Positions 8,070 through 15,239 are shown, numbered from the stretch's first letter. The stretch is DNA of 15,608 nucleotides from Desulfobulbaceae bacterium UBA5628 (GCA_002421565.1 DIKC01000016.1:194-15801), one strand, 5' to 3'. Notes: generated by a model from the letters alone, not told the origin. Numbers and translations: made by a program.

Positions 8070-9215
8070 ATGAAGCAAATCAATCTGCCCCGTCTGGCCG
8101 TGTCCGGTCTTGATCAGGCCGCCGGCTCCTTTTTTCGCCTGCTCAAGGGCTCGGCCCTCAAGGCCGGCCTACCCCCCGGCACCCCGGTCCATGTCGGGGA
8201 GCATAAAAGCGCGGAGGTGCGGATCACGGTCATTGATTACGACCGTGGCGGCTGCCGGATAACCACCCCGGCCGAGGCCGGGGAGTGCGCCGCCTTCCGC
8301 AACCCGGACACCGTCACCTGGATCAACGTGGACGGCCTCCACCGGGTGGAGCTGATTGAAAAAATCTGCGCCTGCTTCGATCTCCACGCCCTCACCGTAG
8401 AGGACATCTGCAACACCACCCAGCGCCCCAAGCTGGACATTTTTGACGACCACCTCTTCCTGGTCGCCCGGATGCAGAGCTATAACCCGGTTGGACGTTG
8501 CCTGGAGTCGGAGCAATTCAGCCTGGTGTTGGGCCGCGATTTTGTCCTCACTTTCCAGGAAAAAGCCGGGGATGTCTTTGACGGGGTGCGGCGGCGAATC
8601 ACCAGCGGCAAGGGGAAAATCCGCACGATGGGAGCCGATTATCTGGCCTACGCCATGCTTGATGCGGTGGTGGACAACTATTTTACCGTTCTGGAGAGCT
8701 TGGGCGAGGAAATCGAGAACATCGAGGATGAGGTGCTCGGCAATCCCCGGCCGGAAACGGTGTCGCAAATCCATCGTCTGCGGCGGGAGCTGATCCTGCT
8801 CCGCAAATCGGTCTGGCCGTTGCGGGAGGTGATCAACAGCCTGATGCGCCATGACGAAAACGACCTGCTCGGGGCCGGGATCGCCATCTACCTGAAAGAT
8901 CTCTACGACCACACCATCCAGGTGATCGACACGGTGGAAACCTATCGGGACGTGATCACCGGCCTGCTCGATGTCTATCTCTCAAGCCTCAGCCACCGGC
9001 TGAACGAGATTATGAAGGTACTCACCATCTTTGCGGTAATCTTCATTCCGTTGACCTTTATCGTCGGCCTCTATGGAATGAATTTCGATCCGGCCAGCAG
9101 CCCCTGGAATATGCCGGAGCTGCGCTGGTACTGGGGTTATCCCGCGGCGCTCGGGCTGATGGCGGCGATTGCCGGCGGGATGCTCATCTATTTTAAACGA
9201 AAAAATTGGTTCTGA
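8070..9215 (+). CDS. corA: CorA-like divalent metal ion transporter
   Basis: A protein of 381 residues from the ATG at 8070. A long cytoplasmic N-terminal alpha/beta domain is followed by a long helix and two C-terminal membrane segments; the first ends in the family signature YGMNF and the second (about YPAALGLMAAIAGGML) ends with a basic tail, KRKNWF. CorA proteins form pentameric channels for magnesium or, in some members, cobalt, nickel or zinc. The 35-codon in-frame extension upstream to 7965 is rejected because it covers the promoter region and has no signal of coding. The -10 box lies just before the ATG with no Shine-Dalgarno, suggesting leaderless initiation. The metal specificity is not read from sequence. 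The thioredoxin reductase gene starts 14 bp after its stop, so the two are probably cotranscribed. Confidence 0.9.
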   Translation: MKQINLPRLAVSGLDQAAGSFFRLLKGSALKAGLPPGTPVHVGEHKSAEVRITVIDYDRGGCRITTPAEAGECAAFRNPDTVTWINVDGLHRVELIEKICACFDLHALTVEDICNTTQRPKLDIFDDHLFLVARMQSYNPVGRCLESEQFSLVLGRDFVLTFQEKAGDVFDGVRRRITSGKGKIRTMGADYLAYAMLDAVVDNYFTVLESLGEEIENIEDEVLGNPRPETVSQIHRLRRELILLRKSVWPLREVINSLMRHDENDLLGAGIAIYLKDLYDHTIQVIDTVETYRDVITGLLDVYLSSLSHRLNEIMKVLTIFAVIFIPLTFIVGLYGMNFDPASSPWNMPELRWYWGYPAALGLMAAIAGGMLIYFKRKNWF

Positions 9216-9229
9216 AAGGCGACCCACTT

Positions 9230-10168
9230 ATGACCACTACCAGCAAACTGCATGACCTGATCATCATCGGTAGCGGCCCCGGCGGTCTCACCGCCGGCAT
9301 CTACGCCCAACGGGCGGCTCTCGACACGGTGCTCATCGACAAGGGCGCGCCCGGCGGCCAGCTCAACAACACCGACATTATCGAAAATTGGCCCGGCACC
9401 AAGGAGATCAAGGGGGCGGAACTGGCGGCGGCAATGACCGAGCATGCCCAATCATACGGCCTGGAAATTCTGTCCCGGGAGGTAAGCGAGATCGAACCGG
9501 GCGAGGATTATCACCGGCTGCGGCTGGATAACGGTGAAGAGTTGGGAGCGCTGGCGGTAATCCTCGCCACCGGCGGTCGCCCTCGGCTGCTGGGAGTGCC
9601 GGGCGAACAGGAAAATTACGGCCGGGGGGTCTCCTACTGCGCGGTCTGCGACGGCTTTTTCTTCCGCAACAAACGGGTGGCGGTGGTGGGCGGCGGCGAC
9701 GCGGCCCTGGAAGAGGCGCTCTTTCTCGCCAAGGTGGCGGCAAAGGTGCATGTCATCCACCGCCGCGACCAGTTCCGGGCCGGGATGATCCTCCAGAAAC
9801 GGGTCCAGGCCGACCCCAAAATCGAATTGGTCATGGACACGGTGGTGAGCGAGATAGTGGCCGATGCCGGCGGGGTCACCGGGGTGGCGCTGGCCGACCC
9901 CAAAAGCGGGGCCGCCAAGGGCAAGCTGGCGGTAGACGGGGTGTTCATCTTCATCGGCTTTGAGCCGAACAACGCCCTGGTGCCGGCCGGGATCAAGCTC
10001 AACAGCAACGGCTTCGTGGTCACCGACGAGAAACGCGAGACCGCGATTGCCGGCATCTTCGCGATCGGCGACCTGCGGGAGCAATACGTCAAGCAGGTGG
10101 TCACCGCCGCCGCCGACGGCTGCATCGCCGCCCAGGCCGCCGCCCACTACATCGAAAACCGCAAATAG
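9230..10168 (+). CDS. trxB: Thioredoxin-disulfide reductase
   Basis: A 312-residue low-molecular-weight thioredoxin reductase. The FAD-binding GSGPGG lies at 14-19, the redox-active CAVC at 137-140, the NADPH-binding GGGDAALEEA at 154-163, HRRDQFRA at 177-184 and the C-terminal FAD segment FAIGDL near 281-286. The HRRDxxRA arginines favour NADPH as electron donor. It transfers electrons through FAD and the disulfide to thioredoxin in the cytoplasm. The ATG at 9230, with AAAGG about eleven bases upstream, is preferred to the TTG at 9206 that overlaps the CorA gene. No thioredoxin gene is adjacent; the partner must be elsewhere. A ferredoxin- or glutaredoxin-like partner cannot be ruled out. 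Confidence 0.95.
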   Translation: MTTTSKLHDLIIIGSGPGGLTAGIYAQRAALDTVLIDKGAPGGQLNNTDIIENWPGTKEIKGAELAAAMTEHAQSYGLEILSREVSEIEPGEDYHRLRLDNGEELGALAVILATGGRPRLLGVPGEQENYGRGVSYCAVCDGFFFRNKRVAVVGGGDAALEEALFLAKVAAKVHVIHRRDQFRAGMILQKRVQADPKIELVMDTVVSEIVADAGGVTGVALADPKSGAAKGKLAVDGVFIFIGFEPNNALVPAGIKLNSNGFVVTDEKRETAIAGIFAIGDLREQYVKQVVTAAADGCIAAQAAAHYIENRK

Positions 10169-10205
10169 CGTTTTGTCACAATGCCTGCGCCTGAATAAAG
10201 CGGGA

Positions 10206-10328
10206 TTATCCCCAAGAGTCGGCGCGATCGTCTAAGAGCGCCACGATTTTTTCCACGACTTTCGGGGACTCATCCATCGCAAGCCGAACATTCAAAATGC
10301 GATCATGGTTTTGGCGGCGAACCGGCCA
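10206..10328 (-). pseudogene. Short protein-like open segment, possible gene remnant
   Basis: Minus-strand frame with no start codon near its beginning, reading W-P-V-R-R-Q-N-H-D-R-I-L-N-V and later DESPKVVEKIVALLDD before TAA at 10206-10208. The composition (amphipathic helix with Glu/Lys/Asp) looks like the C-terminal end of a real protein. It overlaps the 3' end of the hydrolase gene by 26 bp in another frame. An internal TTG gives only 28 residues. It may be a remnant after rearrangement, or chance. Confidence 0.2.
10221..10252 (+). terminator. Possible weak terminator after trxB
   Basis: GGCGC (10221-10225) and GCGCC (10238-10242) can form a five-bp stem with a 12-nt loop, followed shortly by six T residues (10247-10252). 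It lies about 50 bp after the thioredoxin reductase stop. The stem is short and the loop long, so this is a weak call. Confidence 0.3.
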
Positions 10329-11223
10329 GATATTTGATCTTGAGATTGGCGCCGATCAGCCATTCTCCCCTTGTGCGCTCCGGCAGATTTTTTTTCATTT
10401 CCGCGACCGCGGCTTCCGGATCGTCGGCCCCCTTGGCGGCCAGTTCCTTGGCCTTGCGGTCGAAAATGGCGATATATTCCTTCATCTCGGCCACGTCCTT
10501 TTGGTTCGACAGAGGGCCATGACCGGGGATGATGACCTCCGCCTCCAGGCCCGCCAGCAAGTCCAGCGTCCGCTGCCATCCAGAAATATCGCCTTCGCCC
10601 ATGTACGGGTGAACGTCGGTGAACAGAACATCACCGGCAAAAACCACCTTCTCGCCCGGCAGGTGGACCAGAATGCTGCCCGCCGAATGGGAAGGGGCGG
10701 GATAGATGAGTTCCACCTCAACCCCGCCCAAGTCCAGTTGCAGGCGGTCGCTGAAGGTCAGATCCGGACAGGCGATCTCGGTGCCGGCCAGATCCTCCGG
10801 GGTCAAGCCGTATTGACCGGCATTGGCCAGGACATTGGCCGCCTGTTGCCTCATATTGCTGCCGTCCGCGGCATGGGCGATGATGGTGGCGCCGAGCCGG
10901 GCAAACTCCGCATTGCCGAAGGCGTGGTCGAGATGATGATGGGTGTTGATCACATATTTGACGGGCTTTCCGGAAATGGCGGCGATATCCCGCAGGAACC
11001 GTTGGGCTTCCTTGGCGGAAACCAAGGTATCGACTACCGCGATCCCATTTTCGCCGATGATGATCCCGGCATTGGCGCCAAAGCTGTTGGCCGGCGAGGT
11101 GTCCTGGGCGTCCACATAGGCGTAGACCCGTTCAGTAATACGAACCAGGCCGCCGGCCTGGGCCGTGTTGGCCAGCAGCAACAAACAGCACACCACGATC
11201 AAACCATTTGCCAATCTTCTCAT
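10303..11223 (-). CDS. Exported metallo-beta-lactamase-fold hydrolase
   Basis: A 306-residue protein with a Sec signal peptide (LIVVCCLLLLANTAQA, cleavage near residue 23) and a metallo-beta-lactamase domain. The metal motif THHHLDH gives H95, H97, D99 and H100, with H179 in SHS, D198 in GDVLF and H235 in GHG completing a binuclear centre. The start at 11223 is chosen because AGGAGG lies five bases upstream and a signal peptide follows at once; the in-frame extension to 11322 overlaps the small upstream ORF. It should hydrolyse a thioester, ester, lactone or similar bond in the periplasm. The family is diverse and the SHS context is not sufficient to claim a beta-lactamase. Its C-terminal tail (about 255-306) is Lys/Glu-rich. 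Confidence 0.9.
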   Translation of the reverse strand: MRRLANGLIVVCCLLLLANTAQAGGLVRITERVYAYVDAQDTSPANSFGANAGIIIGENGIAVVDTLVSAKEAQRFLRDIAAISGKPVKYVINTHHHLDHAFGNAEFARLGATIIAHAADGSNMRQQAANVLANAGQYGLTPEDLAGTEIACPDLTFSDRLQLDLGGVEVELIYPAPSHSAGSILVHLPGEKVVFAGDVLFTDVHPYMGEGDISGWQRTLDLLAGLEAEVIIPGHGPLSNQKDVAEMKEYIAIFDRKAKELAAKGADDPEAAVAEMKKNLPERTRGEWLIGANLKIKYLAGSPPKP

Positions 11224-11260
11224 TCTTTCCTCCTGTTGCTTAGTTGTTTTCATTCGCTGA

Positions 11261-11453
11261 TTACAGCGGCCCCAAGGCAGGATTCGGCCGCCGCGGCTCG
11301 ACCGCCCCAAGGGTATCACCACCAGTGGCTTCCATCCTCTCCATGCCGCACCATAACACCCCGATGGCGGCCAAAAACCCCCAACAGCAGAACCGCTGCC
11401 AGCCAGCTTGCTGGCCTCGGCAACGAGTCCCTATATTGTTTGTCTCTGGTCAT
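11261..11453 (-). pseudogene. Frameshifted small single-pass membrane protein gene
   Basis: From ATG at 11453 (AGGAG nine bases upstream), the frame reads M-T-R-D-K-Q-Y then a hydrophobic SWLAAVLLLGVF, and then goes off into a basic stretch and a stop at 11316, giving 45 residues. Moving one base at the G5T5 tract (11373-11382 on the plus strand, as A5C5) restores LAAIGVLWCGMERM and continues to TAA at 11261-11263. The total of 193 nt equals 64 codons plus one extra base. The restored protein (63 residues) has a complete transmembrane helix and a Pro-rich tail. It precedes the exported hydrolase on the same strand. A true frameshift mutation, phase variation at the homopolymer, or a sequencing error would all look like this. 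Confidence 0.4.
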
Positions 11454-11521
11454 GCCATTATTCTCCTGTCGAACGCCGAATCAAGGTGGGGGTTTTAACC
11501 CTCCCAAGCGGAGACAATAAA

Positions 11522-11773
11522 CAAGGACAACTCGTTGACTTCGGCGTAACTCTAGATGCAAACGGCCCATTTTCCAAAAACTGCCCGCGCATCGGCGACT
11601 GCTTCCGGGAGATGAATGCTCGCCGAAATCACCTACCGGTGTCGCACCCATACGAGAAGAAAACTGCGGCTCAGTCTCAGCATCTCAAGGCCCAGGAACG
11701 AAACCAATTCGTCGCAAAACTCCGCATCGCGTACGCAGACTTCGCGGCGCTTATACCAACAACAACAGCATGA
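11522..11773 (+). pseudogene. C-terminal fragment of a possible HEPN-like protein
   Basis: An open frame of 83 residues, QGQLVDFGVT onward, ends in TGA at 11771-11773. It looks like real protein: ANGPFSKNCPRIGDCFREMN, then NARRNHLPVSHPYEKKT, then helical NQFVAKLRIAYADFAAL. R-N-H-L-P-V-S-H gives an R-x6-H spacing with a polar residue after the arginine, resembling the HEPN ribonuclease motif (R-x4-6-H). No plausible start or N-terminal half precedes it: upstream sequence is antisense to the small membrane ORF. I therefore call a truncated remnant. The HEPN reading is tentative because a short motif alone proves little. Confidence 0.35.
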
Positions 11774-11790
11774 CCCGAAAGATTCCAAGC

Positions 11791-11817
11791 ATTCCAGGCG
11801 GCTACGTCGCCAGGAAT
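11791..11817. repeat. Near-perfect 10-bp inverted repeat
   Basis: ATTCCAGGCG (11791-11800) and CGCCAGGAAT (11808-11817) pair at nine of ten positions around a 7-nt loop. No T-tract follows, so a terminator is unlikely on the plus strand. It lies between the gene fragment and the toxin-antitoxin promoter, where it could be a recombination or fold-back site. Confidence 0.45.
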
Positions 11818-11834
11818 CACCCGAGAACTAAAAC

Positions 11835-11850
11835 ATGCAAAAAGTTGCAT
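11835..11850. promoter_or_regulatory. Inverted repeat overlapping the -35 box (candidate operator 1)
   Basis: ATGCAA (11835-11840), a 4-nt spacer AAAG, and TTGCAT (11845-11850) form a perfect six-bp inverted repeat whose right arm is itself the -35 box. Such placement fits repression by the antitoxin or toxin-antitoxin complex. Confidence 0.5.
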
Positions 11851-11873
11851 ATTGCTACCAATTGCCCTATATT
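11845..11873 (+). promoter_or_regulatory. Sigma70-type promoter of the toxin-antitoxin operon
   Basis: TTGCAT (11845-11850) and TATATT (11868-11873) are separated by 17 bp. Initiation is expected near 11880, about 32 nt before the antitoxin ATG. A GAGGT ribosome-binding site (11901-11905) lies six bases before that ATG. Confidence 0.65.
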
Positions 11874-11899
11874 GAAAATCTGGTAATGACTTCAATATA
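11868..11899. promoter_or_regulatory. Inverted repeat overlapping the -10 box and leader (candidate operator 2)
   Basis: TATATTGAA (11868-11876) and TTCAATATA (11891-11899) are perfect nine-bp arms separated by 14 bp. The left arm contains the -10 box, so a bound regulator would block initiation. Antitoxins of this class commonly repress their own promoter. Confidence 0.6.
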
Positions 11900-11911
11900 A
11901 GAGGTGCCGAG

Positions 11912-12130
11912 ATGTCCACCGCCGTAAAAATTTCCAGCGGCCTGTTAAGCGAGGCGCGGAAATACAGTAAAATAGATCACCGGTCCCTCACCGGGCAGAT
12001 CGAGCATTGGGCCAAAATCGGCAAATGCGCCGAGGAGAATCCCGACCTTACCTATGATTTGATCAAAGAGATATTTATTGGGATGGCCGAGCTGGAGCAG
12101 GGGGAAAAAGAGGAGTATCAATTCGGTTGA
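11912..12130 (+). CDS. ParD-like antitoxin
   Basis: A 72-residue protein of the ParD-like antitoxin group. The ribbon-helix-helix-like start STAVKISSGLLSEARKYSK is followed by HRSLTGQIEHWAKIGK (about 23-38), the characteristic Q-x-E-H-W-A stretch, and an acidic helical tail (about 42-72) likely to wrap the toxin. It should bind and neutralise the downstream toxin and, through its N-terminal domain, bind the two inverted repeats over the promoter. The start has GAGGT six bases upstream. The toxin gene begins 7 bp after its stop. Confidence 0.85.
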   Translation: MSTAVKISSGLLSEARKYSKIDHRSLTGQIEHWAKIGKCAEENPDLTYDLIKEIFIGMAELEQGEKEEYQFG

Positions 12131-12137
12131 GGGAGCT

Positions 12138-12428
12138 ATGAAGGTTTATCTATCAAGTTCCTTCGGGAAAAAGATCAAAAAATTCAAGCCACAAGAAAAA
12201 CTGGCCTTAGACCGTGAAATCAAAAAAATCATGGCAGACCCCGCCCTCGGTTCGGAAAAGAAGGGCGATTTGAGGGGTGTTTTGGTCCATAAATGCAAAA
12301 TCGTAAACACCTTGTTTCTTTTGTCATATCGAGTGGTTGGCGAAGATATTGAGTTGATCGCGATAGGGCCGCACGAAAACTATTATCGGGATCTGAAGGC
12401 GTATTTAAAGAGGAAGGTTGATGCCTGA
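12138..12428 (+). CDS. RelE/ParE-family toxin
   Basis: A 96-residue toxin of the RelE/ParE superfamily. The sequence has the family order: a basic N-terminal helix region (KKIKKFKPQEKLALDREIKKI), GDLRGVLVHKCKI, then the core strands FLLSYRV and IELIAIGPHENYYRDL. A RelE-like member would cut mRNA at the ribosome, a ParE-like one would poison gyrase; I cannot decide, although the L-S-Y-R-V and G-P-H-E-N-Y-Y ending is more RelE-like. The start at 12138 follows GGGAG closely; the open extension to 12078 lies inside the antitoxin gene and is rejected. Its last 8 bp overlap the amidase start. Confidence 0.85.
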   Translation: MKVYLSSSFGKKIKKFKPQEKLALDREIKKIMADPALGSEKKGDLRGVLVHKCKIVNTLFLLSYRVVGEDIELIAIGPHENYYRDLKAYLKRKVDA

Positions 12429-13761
12429 TCCGCTTGCCATTTGCTTTCGCCGGTTGCTGCTGCTGGGGCTGGGGTTGGCGCTGTTGGGGGCAACGATTCC
12501 GGCCCGGGCGAACACCCCGGCCCCGGCCCACGACCCCGAGGCGGTTTACCGGCAGGTGCGGGAGTTCTTTCATCAAACCCTGCTCCACAGCGTCGAGGGC
12601 CACGACCGGGCCACCTGGCAGCGGGCGGTGGAGGGCTTTCGCCGCCTTTGCCGGGAAAACCCCACCCATGAGGTGGCGCCCAAGAGCCTCTTCATGCTGG
12701 GCAACATCCATCACACCATGTACAAACGGGCCGGCAGCCCCCTGGACCTGGGGGAGGCGATCACCTATTACGAAGACCTTCAGGCCCGCTTCCCCGAACA
12801 TTATCTGGCCGACGACGCCCTTTTCCTCCTCGGCCATATCCTGCGCCACGACAAGCAGGAACCGGAACGGGCCGGCCGCGCCTTTGCCCGCCTGCTCGCC
12901 CTCTATCCGAACGGCGACATGGCAACCAGGGCCGAAGAGGAACTGCGGGCCTTGAAGGGCGAAGCCGCCCCGCCGCCCCGGGAAATCGTGGCCGACCAGG
13001 TCAAGAAAACCATCACCGCCAAGGGCGCCGCAACCCCTCCCCCCTCTCTGGCCCAGCAGCTTGGCCTTGGCATCCGGCGGGTGGTGATCGATCCCGGCCA
13101 CGGCGGCAAAGACCCCGGCGCGATCAGCCCTTCCGGCCTCCAGGAAAAGGAAGTCACCCTGCGGGTAGCCAAGCAGTTGGCCGAGGAACTGCGGGCCAAG
13201 CTGGGCTGCGAGGTGATTCTTACCCGCGACCGGGATGTCTTCGTTTCCCTGGAGGAACGGATCGCCATTGCCAACCGCCGGGAAGCCGACCTCTTTATCT
13301 CCCTGCACGTCAATTCCGCCCCCAACCGGGCGGCCAAGGGTCTGGAAACCTATATCCTCGATCTGGCCACCGACCAGGAATCGATGCGGGTGGCGGCCCA
13401 GGAAAACGCCTCCTCAACCCGTAGTTTCAGCGATCTCCAGGGGATTCTCATGGACTTGATGCACAACGCCAAGGCCAACGAATCGCTCAAGCTGGCCGGC
13501 ACGGTGCAGGAAAACATGGTAAGCGGGCTGCGCCAGAGCCACGGCGAGGTCAAGGACCTGGGGGTGAAAAAGGCCCCCTTTATCGTCCTCCTCGGGGCCA
13601 AAATGCCGGCGGTGCTGGTGGAAATCGGCTTTATCAGCAACCCCCAGGAGGAAGAGCGGCTGCGCAGCCAACCCTACCTGGCCCAGGTGGCCCGCAAAAT
13701 CGCGGGCGGGGTGGCCGAATACGCCGGCACCCTCAGCCTGGCCGCCGCCAGCCGGCGTTAA
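12421..13761 (+). CDS. N-acetylmuramoyl-L-alanine amidase (AmiC type) with N-terminal repeat region
   Basis: A 446-residue secreted protein. A signal peptide (about residues 9-30, ending A-R-A) precedes a helical, TPR-like region (about 38-175) with tandem helices such as FMLGNIHH, YYEDL and AFARLLALYPNG. A linker leads to the Amidase_3 domain (about 218-440). Zinc and catalytic residues are visible: H227 in DPGHGG, E242 in LQEKEV, H296 in SLHVNS, and the catalytic Glu in VLVEIGF. It cleaves the bond between N-acetylmuramic acid and L-alanine in peptidoglycan, acting in daughter-cell separation. The start ATG at 12421 has AGAGGAAGG upstream within the toxin's last codons. It overlaps the toxin stop by 8 bp, so it is probably expressed from the toxin-antitoxin promoter or from an internal promoter not seen. 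Confidence 0.93.
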   Translation: MPDPLAICFRRLLLLGLGLALLGATIPARANTPAPAHDPEAVYRQVREFFHQTLLHSVEGHDRATWQRAVEGFRRLCRENPTHEVAPKSLFMLGNIHHTMYKRAGSPLDLGEAITYYEDLQARFPEHYLADDALFLLGHILRHDKQEPERAGRAFARLLALYPNGDMATRAEEELRALKGEAAPPPREIVADQVKKTITAKGAATPPPSLAQQLGLGIRRVVIDPGHGGKDPGAISPSGLQEKEVTLRVAKQLAEELRAKLGCEVILTRDRDVFVSLEERIAIANRREADLFISLHVNSAPNRAAKGLETYILDLATDQESMRVAAQENASSTRSFSDLQGILMDLMHNAKANESLKLAGTVQENMVSGLRQSHGEVKDLGVKKAPFIVLLGAKMPAVLVEIGFISNPQEEERLRSQPYLAQVARKIAGGVAEYAGTLSLAAASRR

Positions 13762-13797
13762 CCTGCGGCGGCGGCACCGAGGCCTTTTTTCCCTCCA

Positions 13798-15186
13798 TCA
13801 GCGTCCCTCCTTGAGGTCGCGGCCCTGGAGGAAACGGTGGATCGATTCCGCCGCCTGCCGGGCCTGATGGACCGCCTTGGCCACGGTCTGGGGGCCGAGA
13901 ACCGCATCGCCGGCCGCAAACACCCACGGCACCGAACACTGCATGGTAAGCTCGTCCACCTGATAGGTGCCCCAGCGGCTCATCGCCAGTTCCAGGCCGC
14001 TACCGGCCGTGGGATCGACGTCCTGGCTGATGGCCGGGATGATCGCGTCCGCCTCGATCATGAAGTTGGAACCCTCCACCGGCTCCGGCCGGCAACGGCC
14101 CGAGGCATCGCATTCGCCCAGCTTCATCCGGATGCACTCGATCCGCCGCAGCCGCCCGTTTTCGCCGTGAATCTTTACCGGCGCCGCCAGGGTCTCGATC
14201 CGCACCCCTTCCTCTTCCAGGTGATGAATCTCCGCCTTGCTGGCCGGCATTTCCTCCCGACCCCGGCGGTAGAGGATGAAGACCTGATCGGAGCCGGTGC
14301 GGAGAGCGGTGCGGGCGCAGTCGATGGCCACGTTGCCGCCCCCGACCACCACCACGTTGCGGCCCAGGTTGCCGGCTTCGCCCAGGTTCACCCGCCGCAG
14401 GTAATCGACCCCGTGGATCACCCCGCACAAATCCTCGCCTTCCACTCCCAGCTTGCGGCTGGCGTGCGCCCCCGGCCCCAGAAAGACCGCCTCGAAGCCC
14501 TCGTTTTTGAGCTCGGCCAGACTCTTGTCCCGGCCGATGGTCACTCCGGGAACAATCTCCACCCCGCAGTTGCGGAGGGCGGCGAATTCCCCCTCGATCA
14601 CCGGCCGCGGCAGCCGGTAGGGCGGAATCCCCACCGTCAGCATCCCGCCCAGCAGCGGCAGGCTCTCAAAGATGGTGCAGGCGTAACCTTCGTGGGCCAG
14701 GTAATAGGCTACCGACATCCCGGCCGGGCCGGAACCGACAATGGCCACCTTGCGATGATTGGGCAGGGCGCAGGGCTGGAGCAGGCTTTTTTGGTTGGCC
14801 ACCATCCAGTCGACGATGTAGCGTTCCAACATCCCGATCGCCACCGGCTCGCCCTTCTTGCCCCGGATGCAGTGGCCTTCGCACTGGAACTCGTGGGGGC
14901 AGACCCGGGAGCAGATGGCGGGCAGGGAGTTGGTCTGGCGATCGAGCCAGTAGGCCTCCTCGATCTTGCCCTCCCGCAACAGGCGGATAAAGCCGGGGAT
15001 GTCGTTGTGAATCGGACATCCCTCCCGGCAGAGAGGCTTTTTGCATTGCAGGCAGCGCTCCGCCTCCTGCTGGGCGGCGGCGGCATCGTAACCGGACACC
15101 ACTTCCGAGAAATTGCCGATCCGGGTAGCGGCCGGCAACTCCTTGGGCTGCTGCCGGGGAATAGCTAAACGTTCCTTGGTTTCCAT
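13798..15186 (-). CDS. Glutamate synthase small-subunit-type FAD/Fe-S NADPH oxidoreductase
   Basis: A 462-residue protein of the GltD/homotetrameric GltA family. Eight cysteines for two [4Fe-4S] clusters are seen near the N-terminus: C45, C48, C53, C57 and C92, C96, C102, C106. Next come the FAD-binding VAIVGSGPAGMSVA (about 153-166) and the NADP-binding VVVVGGGNVAIDCA (about 290-303), and a final FAD loop VFAAGDAVLGPQTV. It passes electrons between NAD(P)H and clusters: in glutamate synthase, to 2-oxoglutarate plus glutamine; related proteins (NfnB, sulfide dehydrogenase SudA) use ferredoxin or sulfur. No adjacent large subunit is present, so a single-subunit form or another role is possible. 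The start at 15186 has AGGAGG about ten bases upstream and a second GGAGG directly abutting. The stop faces the amidase stop across 36 bp. Confidence 0.9.
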   Translation of the reverse strand: METKERLAIPRQQPKELPAATRIGNFSEVVSGYDAAAAQQEAERCLQCKKPLCREGCPIHNDIPGFIRLLREGKIEEAYWLDRQTNSLPAICSRVCPHEFQCEGHCIRGKKGEPVAIGMLERYIVDWMVANQKSLLQPCALPNHRKVAIVGSGPAGMSVAYYLAHEGYACTIFESLPLLGGMLTVGIPPYRLPRPVIEGEFAALRNCGVEIVPGVTIGRDKSLAELKNEGFEAVFLGPGAHASRKLGVEGEDLCGVIHGVDYLRRVNLGEAGNLGRNVVVVGGGNVAIDCARTALRTGSDQVFILYRRGREEMPASKAEIHHLEEEGVRIETLAAPVKIHGENGRLRRIECIRMKLGECDASGRCRPEPVEGSNFMIEADAIIPAISQDVDPTAGSGLELAMSRWGTYQVDELTMQCSVPWVFAAGDAVLGPQTVAKAVHQARQAAESIHRFLQGRDLKEGR

Positions 15187-15239
15187 CCTCCTGCTTCCTC
15201 CTTTTCCCATGCAATCGAGTCGGCCGGAACCTAAAGAGC

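Larger units (their letters stand above)
11454..11911. other. Gene-poor accessory interval
   Basis: No complete gene is visible in this stretch. It holds a C-terminal gene fragment (11522-11773), a hairpin (11791-11817) and the promoter/operator of the toxin-antitoxin pair (11835-11899). Base composition is clearly lower in G+C than the flanking genes, in keeping with acquired or decaying DNA. Confidence 0.5.

Noticed and set aside
10297..11520. Plus-strand open frame of 407 codons
   Set aside because: Covers the exported hydrolase on the other strand, which has a good ribosome-binding site, signal peptide and metal motif.
12229..13308. Minus-strand open frame of 359 codons
   Set aside because: Antisense to the toxin and amidase genes, both with recognisable families and starts.
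13762..13797. Terminator between amidase and glutamate synthase-type gene
   Set aside because: A run of six T follows GGCACCGAGGCC, but the pairing arms are only three bases, too short to call.
13837..15168. Plus-strand open frame of 443 codons
   Set aside because: Antisense to the glutamate synthase-type gene with its clear Fe-S, FAD and NADP motifs. The His/Pro/Arg/Ala-rich translation shows no domain.
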